DNA of 64,000 nucleotides, taken from the NCBI GenBank assembly GCA_947462335.1, contig OX381710.1, positions 26,877,772 through 26,941,771 on the forward strand, written 5' to 3'. Below are positions 42,832 to 54,571 of this stretch, piece after piece. Position 1 is the stretch's first letter. Each line of letters starts with the position of its first letter. The position numbers and the translations under genes are program-made. The notes below the pieces were generated by a model. The model saw nothing but the letters and a program-made list of their open reading frames with translations. It did not search any database and was not told the origin of the DNA. The DNA is from Harmothoe impar. Taxonomy: Eukaryota > Annelida > Polychaeta > Phyllodocida > Polynoidae.

Positions 42832-43658
42832 TTAATTTGCCTTAGTACATTTCAACCAGAACAGGTGACGAAGATGTAGATTAGGAAACAATGTTCTCAC
42901 AGTTGGGAAATAAGGTAGACTGTATATGTTATATTTTTTGATAAGTAGTGCATGAAACATACTTGACAATAATATATGAACGACCAGACAAGCAAAAAGT
43001 ATTACATCCAATAATATATGCAAATCAATCAATCTCTTCACCTTTCCTTCTCTCTTGAAAATGCTTCTCTCTCTAAGCAACTTGAACTTTAGCTCATATA
43101 CCCACTCAAACAAATCCAGTTCATTATTATGAAAAGGGATAGGCAAAGTTGTCACAGGAAAACTTTTGTCACTTGTGGTGTAAATCACACACCCATTGAT
43201 TACTTTCCCTCGTAGGGACAAATTTGTATTATTCCAATGATTGCAAATAACATTGAGCAAGTCTTTTAGTAAAGTTCCAGTTATATGTATCCTCCTGCGT
43301 CTTAGTGTGCTCCAGATATAGGCCTAGTCTTAACAAATGTAACAATGATAGTTTATCTTTGAGGAGATATGTAACATCAAAAGCATACATGGTCAATTTG
43401 ATTTCTACCAGATGTTGTGATACCTTTGATGTATTCTCCCTTATGATTATTGTCAACAGCTCCACAACAATGTGACGGGAAATACAACAACTTTGTCTTG
43501 TACCCCTTGAAGGTTTATACCAGTTTGTAATATAAACATTACTTGCAACACATGCCCAGAAAAACCTGTAAATTATTCCAATTCCAGTCCTTCCAACATC
43601 CTCTATAGTTCTAATATTTGTGCCTCTCTGTGCCTTATCAATGTAGAACTGGAGCTCC
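42832..43658 (-). pseudogene. decayed minus-strand coding block, product unknown
   Basis: After an acceptor-like CACAG at 43659-43663 the minus strand reads ELQFYIDKAQRGTNIRTIED ... YRFFWACVASNVYITNWYKP ... TYNWNF for about 130 codons. A frame change near 43260-43290 moves it into a second open frame (LLNVICNHWNNTNLSLRGK ... LFEWVYELKFKLLRE ... and a hydrophobic segment ILFACLVVHILLSS). The composition is protein-like and each frame is long for AT-rich DNA. Upstream sequence in the same frame has stops. I do not recognise the family; a mobile-element or viral origin is possible. Confidence 0.35.
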
Positions 43659-43885
43659 CTGTGAATCAGAGGTCAATTGATATTCATCAGCTGCATCCTA
43701 ACCCTCGTCTGATCTTACCTCAAAGGTTCTCTAGTGCAAAGCAAAAGGAAATCTTGGCAATACATGTTACTCGTAAGGAATGATTCTCATCATCTTATAT
43801 TCCGACTGAGGAGATTGTTGATAACTGCATATGTATGTAGAATATTCTGGTCAGAATAATAAACTGTAGTTGGTCTCTTTCTACG

Positions 43886-44415
43886 GTTGTAACACTTGAG
43901 TACAAAAACCAGACAAGGTAAATTAGACTTTAATATACGGCGACTTTATTATAAAGGAAACTCTTGTGTATTATAATTTATAGTACAAGTATAACCAGCG
44001 GATATACAAGATCAAAACAGATATATAATACAGTGGGCAACCCTACAGCATAGAGTTAAGCCCGTGAGCACAGGGTGGTCATGTCACGACAGTCCCAAAC
44101 CTGACTGCCTTCCAATGGGGAAGCAGCCGTCTTATATACAGCGCTGCGTAGGCCACGTGACCGTACTAGCAGCGCCACCTGTTAGGTTTAGTTATGTAAA
44201 ATGATTATGTAACAACTACCGACGGTAAACGAAGGTGGTACCGGTACACTACCGTATATAACCGAACTAGAGGAGTCGGTGTATGTAACGAACCGACGAC
44301 ACTAGTTATATGAATAAAACAGTTATTTTACACAATAGAACCGTGTTGTTTTACATCTTACAACATACAATAGATATACAACGATAACAGTTAGACTTAT
44401 AGTCCACCCGTTACA
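43886..44415 (-). mobile_element. solo LTR
   Basis: A 530-bp block flanked by a 5-bp duplication CTACG (43881-43885, 44416-44420). Read on the minus strand it begins TGTAACGGGTGG and ends GTGTTACAAC. It has a TATA-type signal GCTGTATATAAGACGG in the middle and an A/T-rich TTTATAATAAAG polyadenylation-like signal after it, the usual LTR order. No internal retroelement genes flank it. The terminal AC after TTACA departs from the usual CA ending. Confidence 0.7.
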
Positions 44416-44491
44416 CTACGTTTAAAATGAAAAATAAAACGAGTAAACTATTAAATTCTGAATCTTAGGAAATATAATGTATGGGAGTCTC

Positions 44492-44652
44492 CTATCTCTG
44501 ATGCAAATACGGGATAACCCTCTCAGGTGCGCGGACATACGTTAACAGCGCAATCTTAATGCCACACTTTAATTCTGTAATCCTTTTCTTCAAGGAGTTC
44601 CTCATTCGATTTTCCACATCCTGAGCCTGCAACCCCCTGTATGTCTGGGCAC
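44492..44652 (-). pseudogene. minus-strand coding block, product unknown
   Basis: Acceptor-like AATACAG, then a frame reading AQTYRGLQAQDVENRMRNSL, KKRITELKCGIKIALL and TYVRAPERVIPYLHQR, then TAG. It looks like a real protein end, with a basic amphipathic helix. Probably belongs with the blocks at 44938-45235 and 42832-43658, but I cannot show one transcript. Confidence 0.35.
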
Positions 44653-44895
44653 CTGTATTACACAGTTACTAACCATTTCCATACATATACTATATAGAGG
44701 CTAGCCAAATGTCTATTCTTGAAGCCTGTTTACCCCTGTGGAAAGACACATCTCTGTCAATTCTAGATTCTCGATAAGACATCGTGCCTGTATCTAATAG
44801 CTGGATTGACTATTCTTCCTGTCGAACTGATAGTTAAGGTGAACATTAAAATCTACTTTAAAAATGGGAATATCCCCCCAAATTCCTTACGCATT

Positions 44896-44926
44896 AGATA
44901 AATAGATAGATAGATAGATAGATAGA
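44896..44926. repeat. (GATA)n microsatellite
   Basis: GATAAATA followed by about six AGAT/GATA units. It extends the neighbouring minus-strand frame artificially (YLSIYLSIYL). Confidence 0.9.
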
Positions 44927-44937
44927 ATCCCTGATAA

Positions 44938-45235
44938 AGTTTTAAAACTGACACAGCCGAAAGCCAGTCAGCAGGTGCCCAGGGCCCATACAGACCGAAC
45001 CGGGGTGTTACACATTCTTCCATTTTGTCCAGTGAAACGGCCGGCTCTGATTCATTCTCCCGATTGGGTGCATACATGACCAAAGCCCTATCATATTCTA
45101 CCCTAACCTGACTTTTTATCCAATTGACATTCCAGTAACAGCAATATGACACTCTAGTATCTCTGCAGCTAGATTCCTCTGAAATGATATTGCCAACCCT
45201 ACAGATAGAGACTACAGAATCCGATAGGTGAGCCC
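44938..45235 (-). pseudogene. minus-strand coding block, product unknown
   Basis: Acceptor-like GTGCACAG precedes an open frame that reads SDSVVSICRVGNIISEESSC, RVSYCCYWNVNWIKSQVR, VEYDRALVMYAPNRENE and FGLYGPWAPADWLSAVSVL before running into the GATA repeat. Composition is protein-like, with Cys and Trp. I cannot assign it. An initiator is not visible. Confidence 0.35.
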
Positions 45236-46155
45236 CTGTGCACAGTGCATGCACCAGGTGAGTATCTCGGAGAAGTTTCAGATCTTACTGGTGATAAAAA
45301 TAGGTTATCAAAAACAGGGAAAACCTATGAGTGCTGCTGGTTGCCATTAGCTTTATGATTTTGTCCAATATTTTGTTATATGTGACCCGTTTGAACGGAA
45401 TGGGTCGGAAGTCGCACATACAAGGTTGTGATATTGCCATATTCGTGTACAGCTCATCAAGAGCTTTCATTTGGTATGTGACAAGTAGTACATTAGCCAA
45501 TATTCACTCTTAGGCGATAGTTTTCATCCTTTTTTGTTGATTTAAATGGAAATTAATTAAAATTAGATAATTAAGGTTTAAATTAGATACTATCTGAATT
45601 TAACAATACAATTGTTAATCCTATGGCCATAATTTTGGGGGAAATGGGAGTTGAAATCTGGTCTATCAGAAGATAACTATTCGTATGTTAGAAAAATGTC
45701 CAAAAAATTATTTTTTTCACCCTATACTACTACTATGTGTCGAAAAATGGAAGCAATCAGAGGGTGATCTCACCTATTCCTAAACCATAACATCAGGGGC
45801 TGTAGTGCTAGGTCACCATAACCATGATTGGGTCTTGCAGATAATTGGGTGATTTGCAGTACATTGGGTGATCAGGTTAACAGGGTCTGTCATTCATGGC
45901 TCACCCTGGCCAGTACTACTAATCCCCTCCTAACCTCTCACATAACTACCTCCCACAAACCTGCCCCCTCCCCTCACCTGGCTGATCTAACTATCCTCAC
46001 TCCCCCCCCCCCCAACTATAGTCTTCCCCACAGATTCAAATTTATTCCAAATCTGGATACCAATTAAATAGAAAATGTACTTGGATTATGTTTTTCAAGT
46101 TCTACATTATAGAAGAAAAATAATCACCCATTTTAAAATTCTCAATATTTTCTAC

Positions 46156-47562
46156 AGAGCTGGTACTGGTAGAACCATGAGAAAAATCAAATTTACCACC
46201 CTACTGACGTTCCCAAAGATGACTGTCTGGGGAGAGCTGAAAATGACCTGTGATATAGCAAGATAATATTACCTATAGCCCAAAGTCCACACCGGCAGGA
46301 TCCTGAAATATTGACAAATGATTACAGGGAAGTTCCACATCACGGTATCCAAACTGCTCCCCACCCCATTTGGTTCCCCATGGATAGGCAATAACACATT
46401 CACAATGAGTCCACCTGGGACCCAGATGAGGCCATTGACAATGCTGGATCATTGTAGTGTAGTAAAAGTAGACACTTCTACGAAAATGCTAAGATGATCA
46501 TAACTTCCGAGATGTTCTCAAATATACTTCGGTTCAGAAATAACAGAACATTGCCTATGAGTAAAAAAAAACTCTTGCTAAGTGTAAGATACCAATCAAT
46601 TAAGCACAATGGGGGTACCTGCCTAGAGCTGGTACTGGTAGAACCATGAGAAAAATCAAATTTACCACCCTACTGACGTTCCCAAAGATGACTGTCTGGG
46701 GAGAGCTGAAAATGACCTGTGATATAGCAAGATAATATTACCTATAGCCCAAAGTCCACACCGGCAGGATCCTGAAATATTGACAAATGATTACAGGGAA
46801 GTTCCACATCACGGTATCCAAACTGCTCCCCACCCCATTTGGTTCCCCATGGATAGGCAATAACACATTCACAATGAGTCCACCTGGGACCCAGATGAGG
46901 CCATTGACAATGCTGGATCATTGTAGTGTAGTAAAAGTAGACACTTCTACGAAAATGCTAAGATGATCATAACTTCCGAGATGTTCTCAAATATACTTCG
47001 GTTCAGAAATAACAGAACATTGCCTATGAGTAAAAAAAAACTCTTGCTAAGTGTAAGATACCAATCAATTAAGCACAATGGGGGTACCTGCCTAGAGCTG
47101 GTACTGGTAGAACCATGAGAAAAATCAAATTTACCACCCTACTGACGTTCCCAAAGATGACTGTCTGGGGAGAGCTGAAAATGACCTGTGATATAGCAAG
47201 ATAATATTACCTATAGCCCAAAGTCCACACCGGCAGGATCCTGAAATATTGACAAATGATTACAGGGAAGTTCCACATCACGGTATCCAAACTGCTCCCC
47301 ACCCCATTTGGTTCCCCATGGATAGGCAATAACACATTCACAATGAGTCCACCTGGGACCCAGATGAGGCCATTGACAATGCTGGATCATTGTAGTGTAG
47401 TAAAAGTAGACACTTCTACGAAAATGCTAAGATGATCATAACTTCCGAGATGTTCTCAAATATACTTCGGTTCAGAAATAACAGAACATTGCCTATGAGT
47501 AAAAAAAAACTCTTGCTAAGTGTAAGATACCAATCAATTAAGCACAATGGGGGTACCTGCCT
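46156..47562. repeat. 469-bp unit in three apparently identical tandem copies
   Basis: Copies at 46156-46624, 46625-47093 and 47094-47562. I see no difference between them by eye, and 1407 is exactly 3 x 469. Each begins AGAGCTGGTACTGGTAGAAC and ends GGGGGTACCTGCCT. Short open frames inside (such as 46075-46266 and 47432-47614) show no protein-like character. It is either a very recent expansion or an assembly artefact. Confidence 0.95.
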
Positions 47563-47624
47563 ATACATGAACACTACTTGCAAACAATTCCTAATCTATA
47601 GCATTGTATCTTGAATTGGGAAAT

Positions 47625-48330
47625 GCAAAAAATGTCCTCACAGTCCGGGTACAGTGTATCTTTACATGTCTAATATACAGAACGCCTACATCTAAAAGTC
47701 TAAAGGAGACGGCATGTCCTATGCTCTATATCATTTCAGTATCTGGTAAATTATGGACCTCATTAAGAGAAGAAATTGGATTCCAATTGTAGCCAGTAAT
47801 CGACATAATCAATGGCAATAGTTTCATTTGTCCCGTCATTGTTTAATTCTTACAACAGGACACGCAACATTCCTCATCTGTCTCGTTAACAGAATGGAAC
47901 CGGACAAAAAGGTCCAAGGTGGATGATTGGTTCAATCGTAAAAACCATCATGCTCCTGGGTGACGGATTATTCCAAATTAATGAAACGATTTAAAACCGA
48001 ATTCACTGGATCTTTGTATTTCCCTTTGGACATTGGCTCATGATGGCTTTACTCTTAGTTCCCTTCTCTGCGAACAAGGACAATGGTGTTTATTGCGTGT
48101 GTGTCCTAATGCCATTGGGATTGGATTTCTGGATACAATCCCATGCCTGTTTACATCTATTAGTCCATAGATGACATTTCAGATAAGCCTATTATATGCT
48201 CATTAGGCCTATGTGGAGATGGCATTGTTGTATCCCCAAAGACGCACATTTACTCTAGTAGTGTCCATACGGGGTGTGGGACTATTGGGAGGGCCTCCTG
48301 CTATTACATTGCCGTTGCAAGGCAAGCCGC
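47625..48330. repeat. duplicated block, copy B'
   Basis: Matches 38650-39260. Best-kept stretch about 47893-47946 (GGACAAAAAGGTCCAAGGTG and flanks), followed by GATTAATGAAAC-type AT motifs. Non-coding. Confidence 0.75.
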
Positions 48331-51300
48331 ATTGAATCCCCAAATAGAAGGGAATTGGAGGAGATTATCTGCTCAATATTTATGACCCACAGAAAACAGA
48401 CGTGGCTCTAGTAGCAGCCATTGCCAGAGGGGCCCTGCTACAATGAGACGGAACACAAAGGGCACTGCTTCGTTATGCGATCTGGTGAATGCCCGCAGCA
48501 GGCCTGATTGTGGGCACCTTATTGTGCAGTGGCAAAGACCTTATTGGTGCGGCCCTCAGTCTGCCAACACAGCAAATCACCACTGCCGGCCTTCATTGGC
48601 CGCTCACTATGATAGATGAGGGTGTGCACGGACACTGAGGGCTGTGGAGGAAACTGCAGGGGCACAGCAATGAGAACGTCTTTATAGGAAATTGAAGCCA
48701 TATGTTGTTGTCTCTGCAGGTGAACTTTCTCAGATTGTTAAAGGTTCCCTTAGTGAATTCAGGAGGGTTCCTAAGTAGTTGTACAGGGCTTACATTTTGG
48801 CGGTATAAAGCCTACAGTGAAACCCAGGAGATTTCTTCTTGAGATCTGCTATTAGGAAAGGAAGCACATTTGAATGGAATTAATTGTTTTGGTTCACAAT
48901 CCTAGATTGTCTCAGATTTCTATAATTTCAGCACTTGTTTCAGATAGCGGGTACTGACATTGCCAAACAAATGATCACAAAAAAGCAAAAGTTGTTCTTA
49001 TAGAAATAGCTTATGCGTATTATGTTAGAATGGGATGGAGGGGAGTATTAGAGTATTATTGGCAGGAATGAGGGGGCGGTGAGAAGGCGTCGTCAGGCCT
49101 GTGAGCGGGACGCAGGGTGGGTATAAGATAGAGGGGATTGTGGCGGGGAGGATGTATTTAATACAATTGTATTCTTGATTCTTCAACTCAGATCCCAAAC
49201 GGTCGTGAGTGGTTGGTTGAGGAGATTATAATGACAATGGGGTACTTAGTGTTTCTAAAATTCAATAGCCGCAAAAAACACCCTCTGGGGATACTTTGTA
49301 ATGTTAGGCCTACTTAATAGAAATGTGCTCACAACCTCTGAGGTAATAATAAATATGAAAATATCACGTGAAAGTACAATAGCCTGAAGTGATAACCGTA
49401 CGCCCACAATACGAGCATGATACGTGAGTGCATTTAACAGGGTGGTTCAGCAGAACTATACACAGTCATGTACCTCTGGTATATTTAAACACTCACAAAA
49501 CGTACCACTTTCTGTCATGCATATACACGTCAAGGAGGACCTGGCTGTTTCTTTGGGCCTAAAAGAGTTGTATTCCTGTCCTACGCTTATGTATGTACTG
49601 AAGGCCCCTCTAAATTTACCAAATCATCCTTTACTACAAATTGTAAAATCGACCCACCTACCCTCTGTCACTTTATTGGTCAAACTATAACATTTCTTGG
49701 CCTTATTATGACAGACATATAGGTTTACAATATAAAGACAAGGACACTTCTTCACAGGTCTATATGGTGTTGTATTTGCCCAGCTCTATCTGCTGGGAGG
49801 TATATAGGTAGTATATTGACGGTTGGCGCGGCATGGTGGGATCCCATTACAGCCATGTCTCGGCACGCGGGGCCCCGGGAGGCACACGGCGCCACACTGC
49901 ACTGAGTAGTGTAGGCAGAGAGTCGTCTGCTGCGCCACCCGCCGCACACCAGCACCCCACCACCCACAGGTAGGAGCCTCCTTAAGGACGCTTTGTCGTC
50001 TGCCGCTTATTTAGCTATTTCACATTTACCCCTGCCTTCATCTTACTAGCCTGGTTTAGGCTTGTCTCAGTTAGATACAGCAGGGTATAGGACACATAGA
50101 TGGGGCATACACCATATGTATGTTAGTACTACTGTGTAAGTCCTCGTGGGGGTATTTAAGCATGTGCTTGTGCAAATCTGCTGAGCTGTTTATATTGTGT
50201 CCTTGTTAATTGTACATACATCACCTCATGTTTTCTCATACTGCAAATATGTGCCTATCCTATCTAGTGCCATCCATTGCATTTGTGTAACAAATTATAT
50301 CTGTAAATCGTAGAGGGGATGGAAACCGTGGATATATATAGCTTTGCTAGGAGGTAATCTCATAAATTGTTACATATTACATGACTTGATATCCACATAC
50401 ATTTATCTCTTAGGAGGCACTATATATAAATGTATATATTATGTCAATATTGAATGAGTTTAGATGGCGGGGTGCATCTGTGGATCAGGCATGTGTAATT
50501 GTGCCCTGGTGCATACAACAGGTATATATCGGGCACGTATCTAGTTGTCTATATACCTATATGTTATACACAATATTCTACAGGCAAAATAATCTACACA
50601 GAAAACTGACCATTCCTGTTCACGACCTAACCAAATATCGCTCACATAGCAGTGCTAACGGCTAATGGCTGAGTGGTCACATGTCAGGGTCACATGACAC
50701 AGACCCTGAGGGCAGGCTTCCTGTGGGTGGGGAGGGGGTGGTCCTGTTTCATCGATCTGCCATATCAACACGTTTCCCGCACTGCTACAAGGGGACACAG
50801 CCTCCAGAGCCGTACTGTCTACACTCAGGGGTCAAAGGCGGTGTGGACATGAGACATAAAAGGTAGATCTTGGCTGCTAGACAGAACTTAGCTCAGATCA
50901 GGAACACAAAGGCAATTAGCTACACACGAAGTCCAGTCATTAAGACTCATGCAATGGACGTAATACTGTAAGTCTTTCTGCTTCACTCACGCAATAGGAC
51001 GGTGAGAGAAAGCATTGTGCCAGGAAATAAAGATAAGATATCTGAAGGTATCAAAGATAAGCTTCCCCCTTTCAGCAAGCAGACATTTCATCGTCTGTGG
51101 TTTAGTGTATTTTGTCACACTTATAAATACATTTTATGCTCCATTGTAACCATATATCATGTCTCTTTTGAACTACTTCCATTCGTCGGTCTTTTGGTTG
51201 AAGCTCTATGATATGTAGATGTAACAAAAGCATTCTCCTTATGTATTTTGTGCGTTGAATAGCATTTTTGGATGGAGTCCAAGTATGATATCCAGCGCCA

Positions 51301-52489
51301 ATGATTTGTACTTGATCTAGACATGACGTGCTATGGAGCGGTATTTGATTTCGTTCAAAAGTCCTATCATTAAGGGCTACAGAGCTAGACAAAGGAAGAA
51401 AATCTAATAAAAAAAATGCATAATCCCGTTAGAAGTCCCCATTTCCTTAGTAAGTATGGGACTTCACACAGGGCTGTAGCGTTTACTAATTAGACATTTA
51501 ATCAAATAAAACAGCATCCCCTAGCGAATCATGCCTGGATCACATTGTAATCATTAGAACAATTACATAAATTCCATTCCACAGCAGTCTAAAGCTATTA
51601 GAACATCTGAAGGTGAAGAGAATAAAAAATATACATATAACCTACATACGGTTACAGTCAGGCATGGCATATTATCATGTTTGTGTGCGACAGATATAGC
51701 TATCTAATTAATTATCCATCATAGAAAACTTGACAGTCATAATGGAGAGATAAATGAGAGAAAGCTAAATGATAGAAATACGGTGCAAAGAAAGCTAATG
51801 ACATTCCAGGGAATATCAATAGGACTATTTGAGAATTTAGGATGTTTCTCTCAAGTTGGATACCATTTTGGATTGATAAATAAATCTATACAAATTCAAT
51901 ATAAGGCAATCGAAGGAATTGTAATTTTGTGGTACATCACATCTTCCTTTTAAATCTATGATTTTTATGAAATCTTTATAGTATACTGTCATGGCCTTGA
52001 CATATGAAAACGTACATTGTGTACCTTTCTTTTAGTAACACGATATATCTAAATGCAATAGTGAATTTGACAAGTCACATTTTTGTATTAGTGGCCGTGT
52101 TAATATATTTGGTCATAGTATAAATGCTGACTGTAAAAAAGTTATAGACAGCTTTCTAATCGTTTTACCAACAGACCATGAGAGTGTGTTAATCGTGGCC
52201 TGAGGGGGGAGGTTACGAGGGGAATCTTATTATCGCCTTGCTGCCATCTGTTATCTGTAGGGCATATCTCGGTGCGCCTACTGCGACGTTAGAGAATTCT
52301 GCAGTCATCCACTGAACATGTATAGCCCCCCCCCCCTACATAAGCCAATTCTCAAGGCTAGACTGCCCCTCGCTGAAATATATCTTCAACGATGCTGCTG
52401 CCATATCATTAGCGTTAGTATGTCACATATAGCACACGGGCCTTGTTCATGCCTTACCGACTTTAAATACCCGATATATAATAGTGAGC
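48331..52489. other. gene-poor unique sequence, possible regulatory islands
   Basis: 48340-48780 is unique, moderately GC-rich sequence without a long frame. 51420-52180 is AT-rich with many TAAT and TTAATTA words. Neither looks like a transposon. A CpG-rich patch at 49800-49970 is listed separately. Conservation cannot be judged here. Confidence 0.4.
49800..49972 (+). promoter_or_regulatory. candidate promoter and non-coding first exon
   Basis: GGTATATAGG (TATA-like, about 49799) is followed by a CpG-rich 150 bp ending CACCCACAG|GTAGGAG, a good splice donor. The only in-frame ATG (ATGTCTCGGCACG, 49856) opens just 16 codons, so it would act as a short upstream ORF in a 5' leader. No downstream exon was identified within the window. 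Confidence 0.3.
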
Positions 52490-52493
52490 CAAT

Positions 52494-53036
52494 TGGGGGG
52501 CCAGGCTAAAAATGTTAAGGGGGGTTGGTGTGGTCACCAATACTTGGTCTGAAAGGTGTAATAGGGTAATTTGAGGGTGCTGATTCCGAATCTTCCATGT
52601 GTAAAGTGATATCTGTGTCGCAACAAGGTGAAATACAAGGTCAATATCAATTAATAAATGTATAACAGTTTAATCAGGGTAATAGCAGTTGAAGCAAATG
52701 GTTTATTCTAATGTATTTGCAATCACTTGTACTGGTAGTACATCAGGAGTATGACTAAGACAGATGTGAGTCAGATACATAAGAAAAAAGAGCTTCACCT
52801 TTAATATTTCTATATTTGTTTCAATATGTGTGTACTCATTTCAGCCTAATTTTCACACAAAATTGTGACCTATGACCTTATATTTGACCTTGATGCGACA
52901 CAGATATCCCTTTACACATGGCAGATTCGGAATAAGCACCCTCAAATTACCCTTGTACAACCCTCAGACAGAGTATTGGTCTCCACACCAACCTAAAGTT
53001 AAATATCAACATTTTGTCGTGCTGGCCCCCCAAGTA
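52494..53036. repeat. imperfect inverted repeat related to the 969-1562 family
   Basis: Arms of about 150-170 bp (52494-52650 and 52867-53036) are imperfect reverse complements: GGGTAATTTGAGGGTGCT on the left, AGCACCCTCAAATTACCC-type on the right. Both resemble 1310-1445 of the dispersed repeat. The 0.2-kb centre is unrelated AT-rich sequence. Confidence 0.7.
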
Positions 53037-53136
53037 ATTGCCATCCATTGTAGATTGGTTCAAAGGTAATAAGCTCCTAAATACTACACGCGGAGAAAGG
53101 CACTTAAGCTTGATTGTGGCATGCACCGTAAAAAAG

Positions 53137-53227
53137 GTGAGCGTCACTGTCGCCAAAAGCACTCTCACCTGAAAGTCAGGCACTGCCTGGCTTTCAGGTG
53201 AGAGTGCTTTCGGCGACAACGACTCAC
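53137..53227. repeat. 91-bp near-perfect hairpin
   Basis: Left arm GTGAGCGTCACTGTCGCC plus AAAAGCACTCTCACCTGAAA; the right arm is its reverse complement with few mismatches, and almost no loop (centre near TCAGGCACTGCCTGG). Arms are about 45 bp. It is probably a tiny MITE; a small-RNA hairpin is the alternative. Confidence 0.8.
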
Positions 53228-54571
53228 ATTTCTGAGGGTACAATAATATGTATTGAGTAAGTTTGCAAATAGTATATGGGCCACTCTGGGCACAACGTAC
53301 ACAAGTCATGGTAACACAACATTGCTCCTGGTTAAGTGTAGTAAGACCTGTGTCAATCTTTGACGTCACATCCGGTCAGTCCATATTCATTCAGCCCGAG
53401 GCAGAGTCTGAGGTAGCATAAAGGGATCATATAGACAGCAGATGACGTCACCTCTATACGCACCTTACCCAGTCACTGTAGCTAATATCAATATGCAGAT
53501 TAGTCAATCGTCACATCTATAGACTGACATTAAGTAATGGCCTTAGCTAATGGACCCCATTTAAAGGTACACAACACCCAATACAACAGAGGTGGAATGG
53601 GGCTAGCAGCAGTGGCTTTTCCCTTTAGTATGGGCCTATTCCAAGCGCACCTTTAAGCCATTGAGGAGTTGCTCTGGAGGCTAGGAATTCAGAAGCGTCC
53701 TGGGTATTTCTAGGACGCTTTAAAGTCGCCTCTCCATGAGGGCCCAACAGCCACTGCTAAGTACTAAATAAAAGAACAAAATGTTATGTACCAGGCTCAC
53801 ACCCACCCAAAATAATGCGTCCTTGCAGAATCCTATCTATATTTCATTTCATGTGCAGGACAGTGCCGCTTTGGGTACATGTTTGTTTGTCTTAACCATT
53901 TTTATTTAGATTATGCATGCAATGCACATACAAGATATACCGGTATACATGTCTTACCTAAATGTTACTAAGGTTACCTAATGGCCTAAAGTCGAAGATA
54001 CTGGCACAACCCCCCCCCCCCCCCCGCCTCCAAAATATTACTAGTTACAGGTATACCACGGGCGGCGCAAGGGGCGGCCCCCCCTATTTTTCTGTACCTA
54101 GGGGGGCGCTGTAATTGGGCTGTGTTTGGGGGGGGGGGGGGTGACACCTCCCGGACATGCACCCACAAGCCACAGGGGGCGCCACAGGGGGCGCCACAGG
54201 GGGCGCCACAGGGGCGAACATGCCGCCACCTAGTGTTCCCCTTGGTCTCGGGTGACATATCAAAGATGGCCGCCGCCACACTGGGTAGCCTCTCACCCGT
54301 ATAGCCTGGAGACGGCCACACGCCATGATTTGGCCATCGTTGGCAAGAAATTCCATTGATCATGGTTCCCAGGTTGAACACCTGAGGTGTTCTAGTATAG
54401 CATGGTACTACATACATTACCATTCACGTAGCAGGTTGCAGAAGAACTCCCGTTCAACGTGTGTTTTGAAAAGTATTGATCTTTCCTGGTTGCGTGTAAT
54501 TAGTCCTTGCACTATAAAAGACTATAAAATGGCGTGCATGGGGTATACGCGTGATAGGTGCGTAACTCTAA
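53228..54571. other. unique and low-complexity sequence
   Basis: No gene is supported. Includes poly-C at 54009-54025, poly-G at 54128-54141, and a 12-bp tandem GCCACAGGGGGC (about 54170-54213, 3.5 copies) whose translation (GAP/CGAPCGAP) makes false open frames on both strands. Confidence 0.7.

Noticed and set aside
54084..54423. Open frames of 60-145 codons with GAP/CGAPCGAP repeats
   Set aside because: They arise from poly-G/poly-C runs and a 12-bp tandem repeat.
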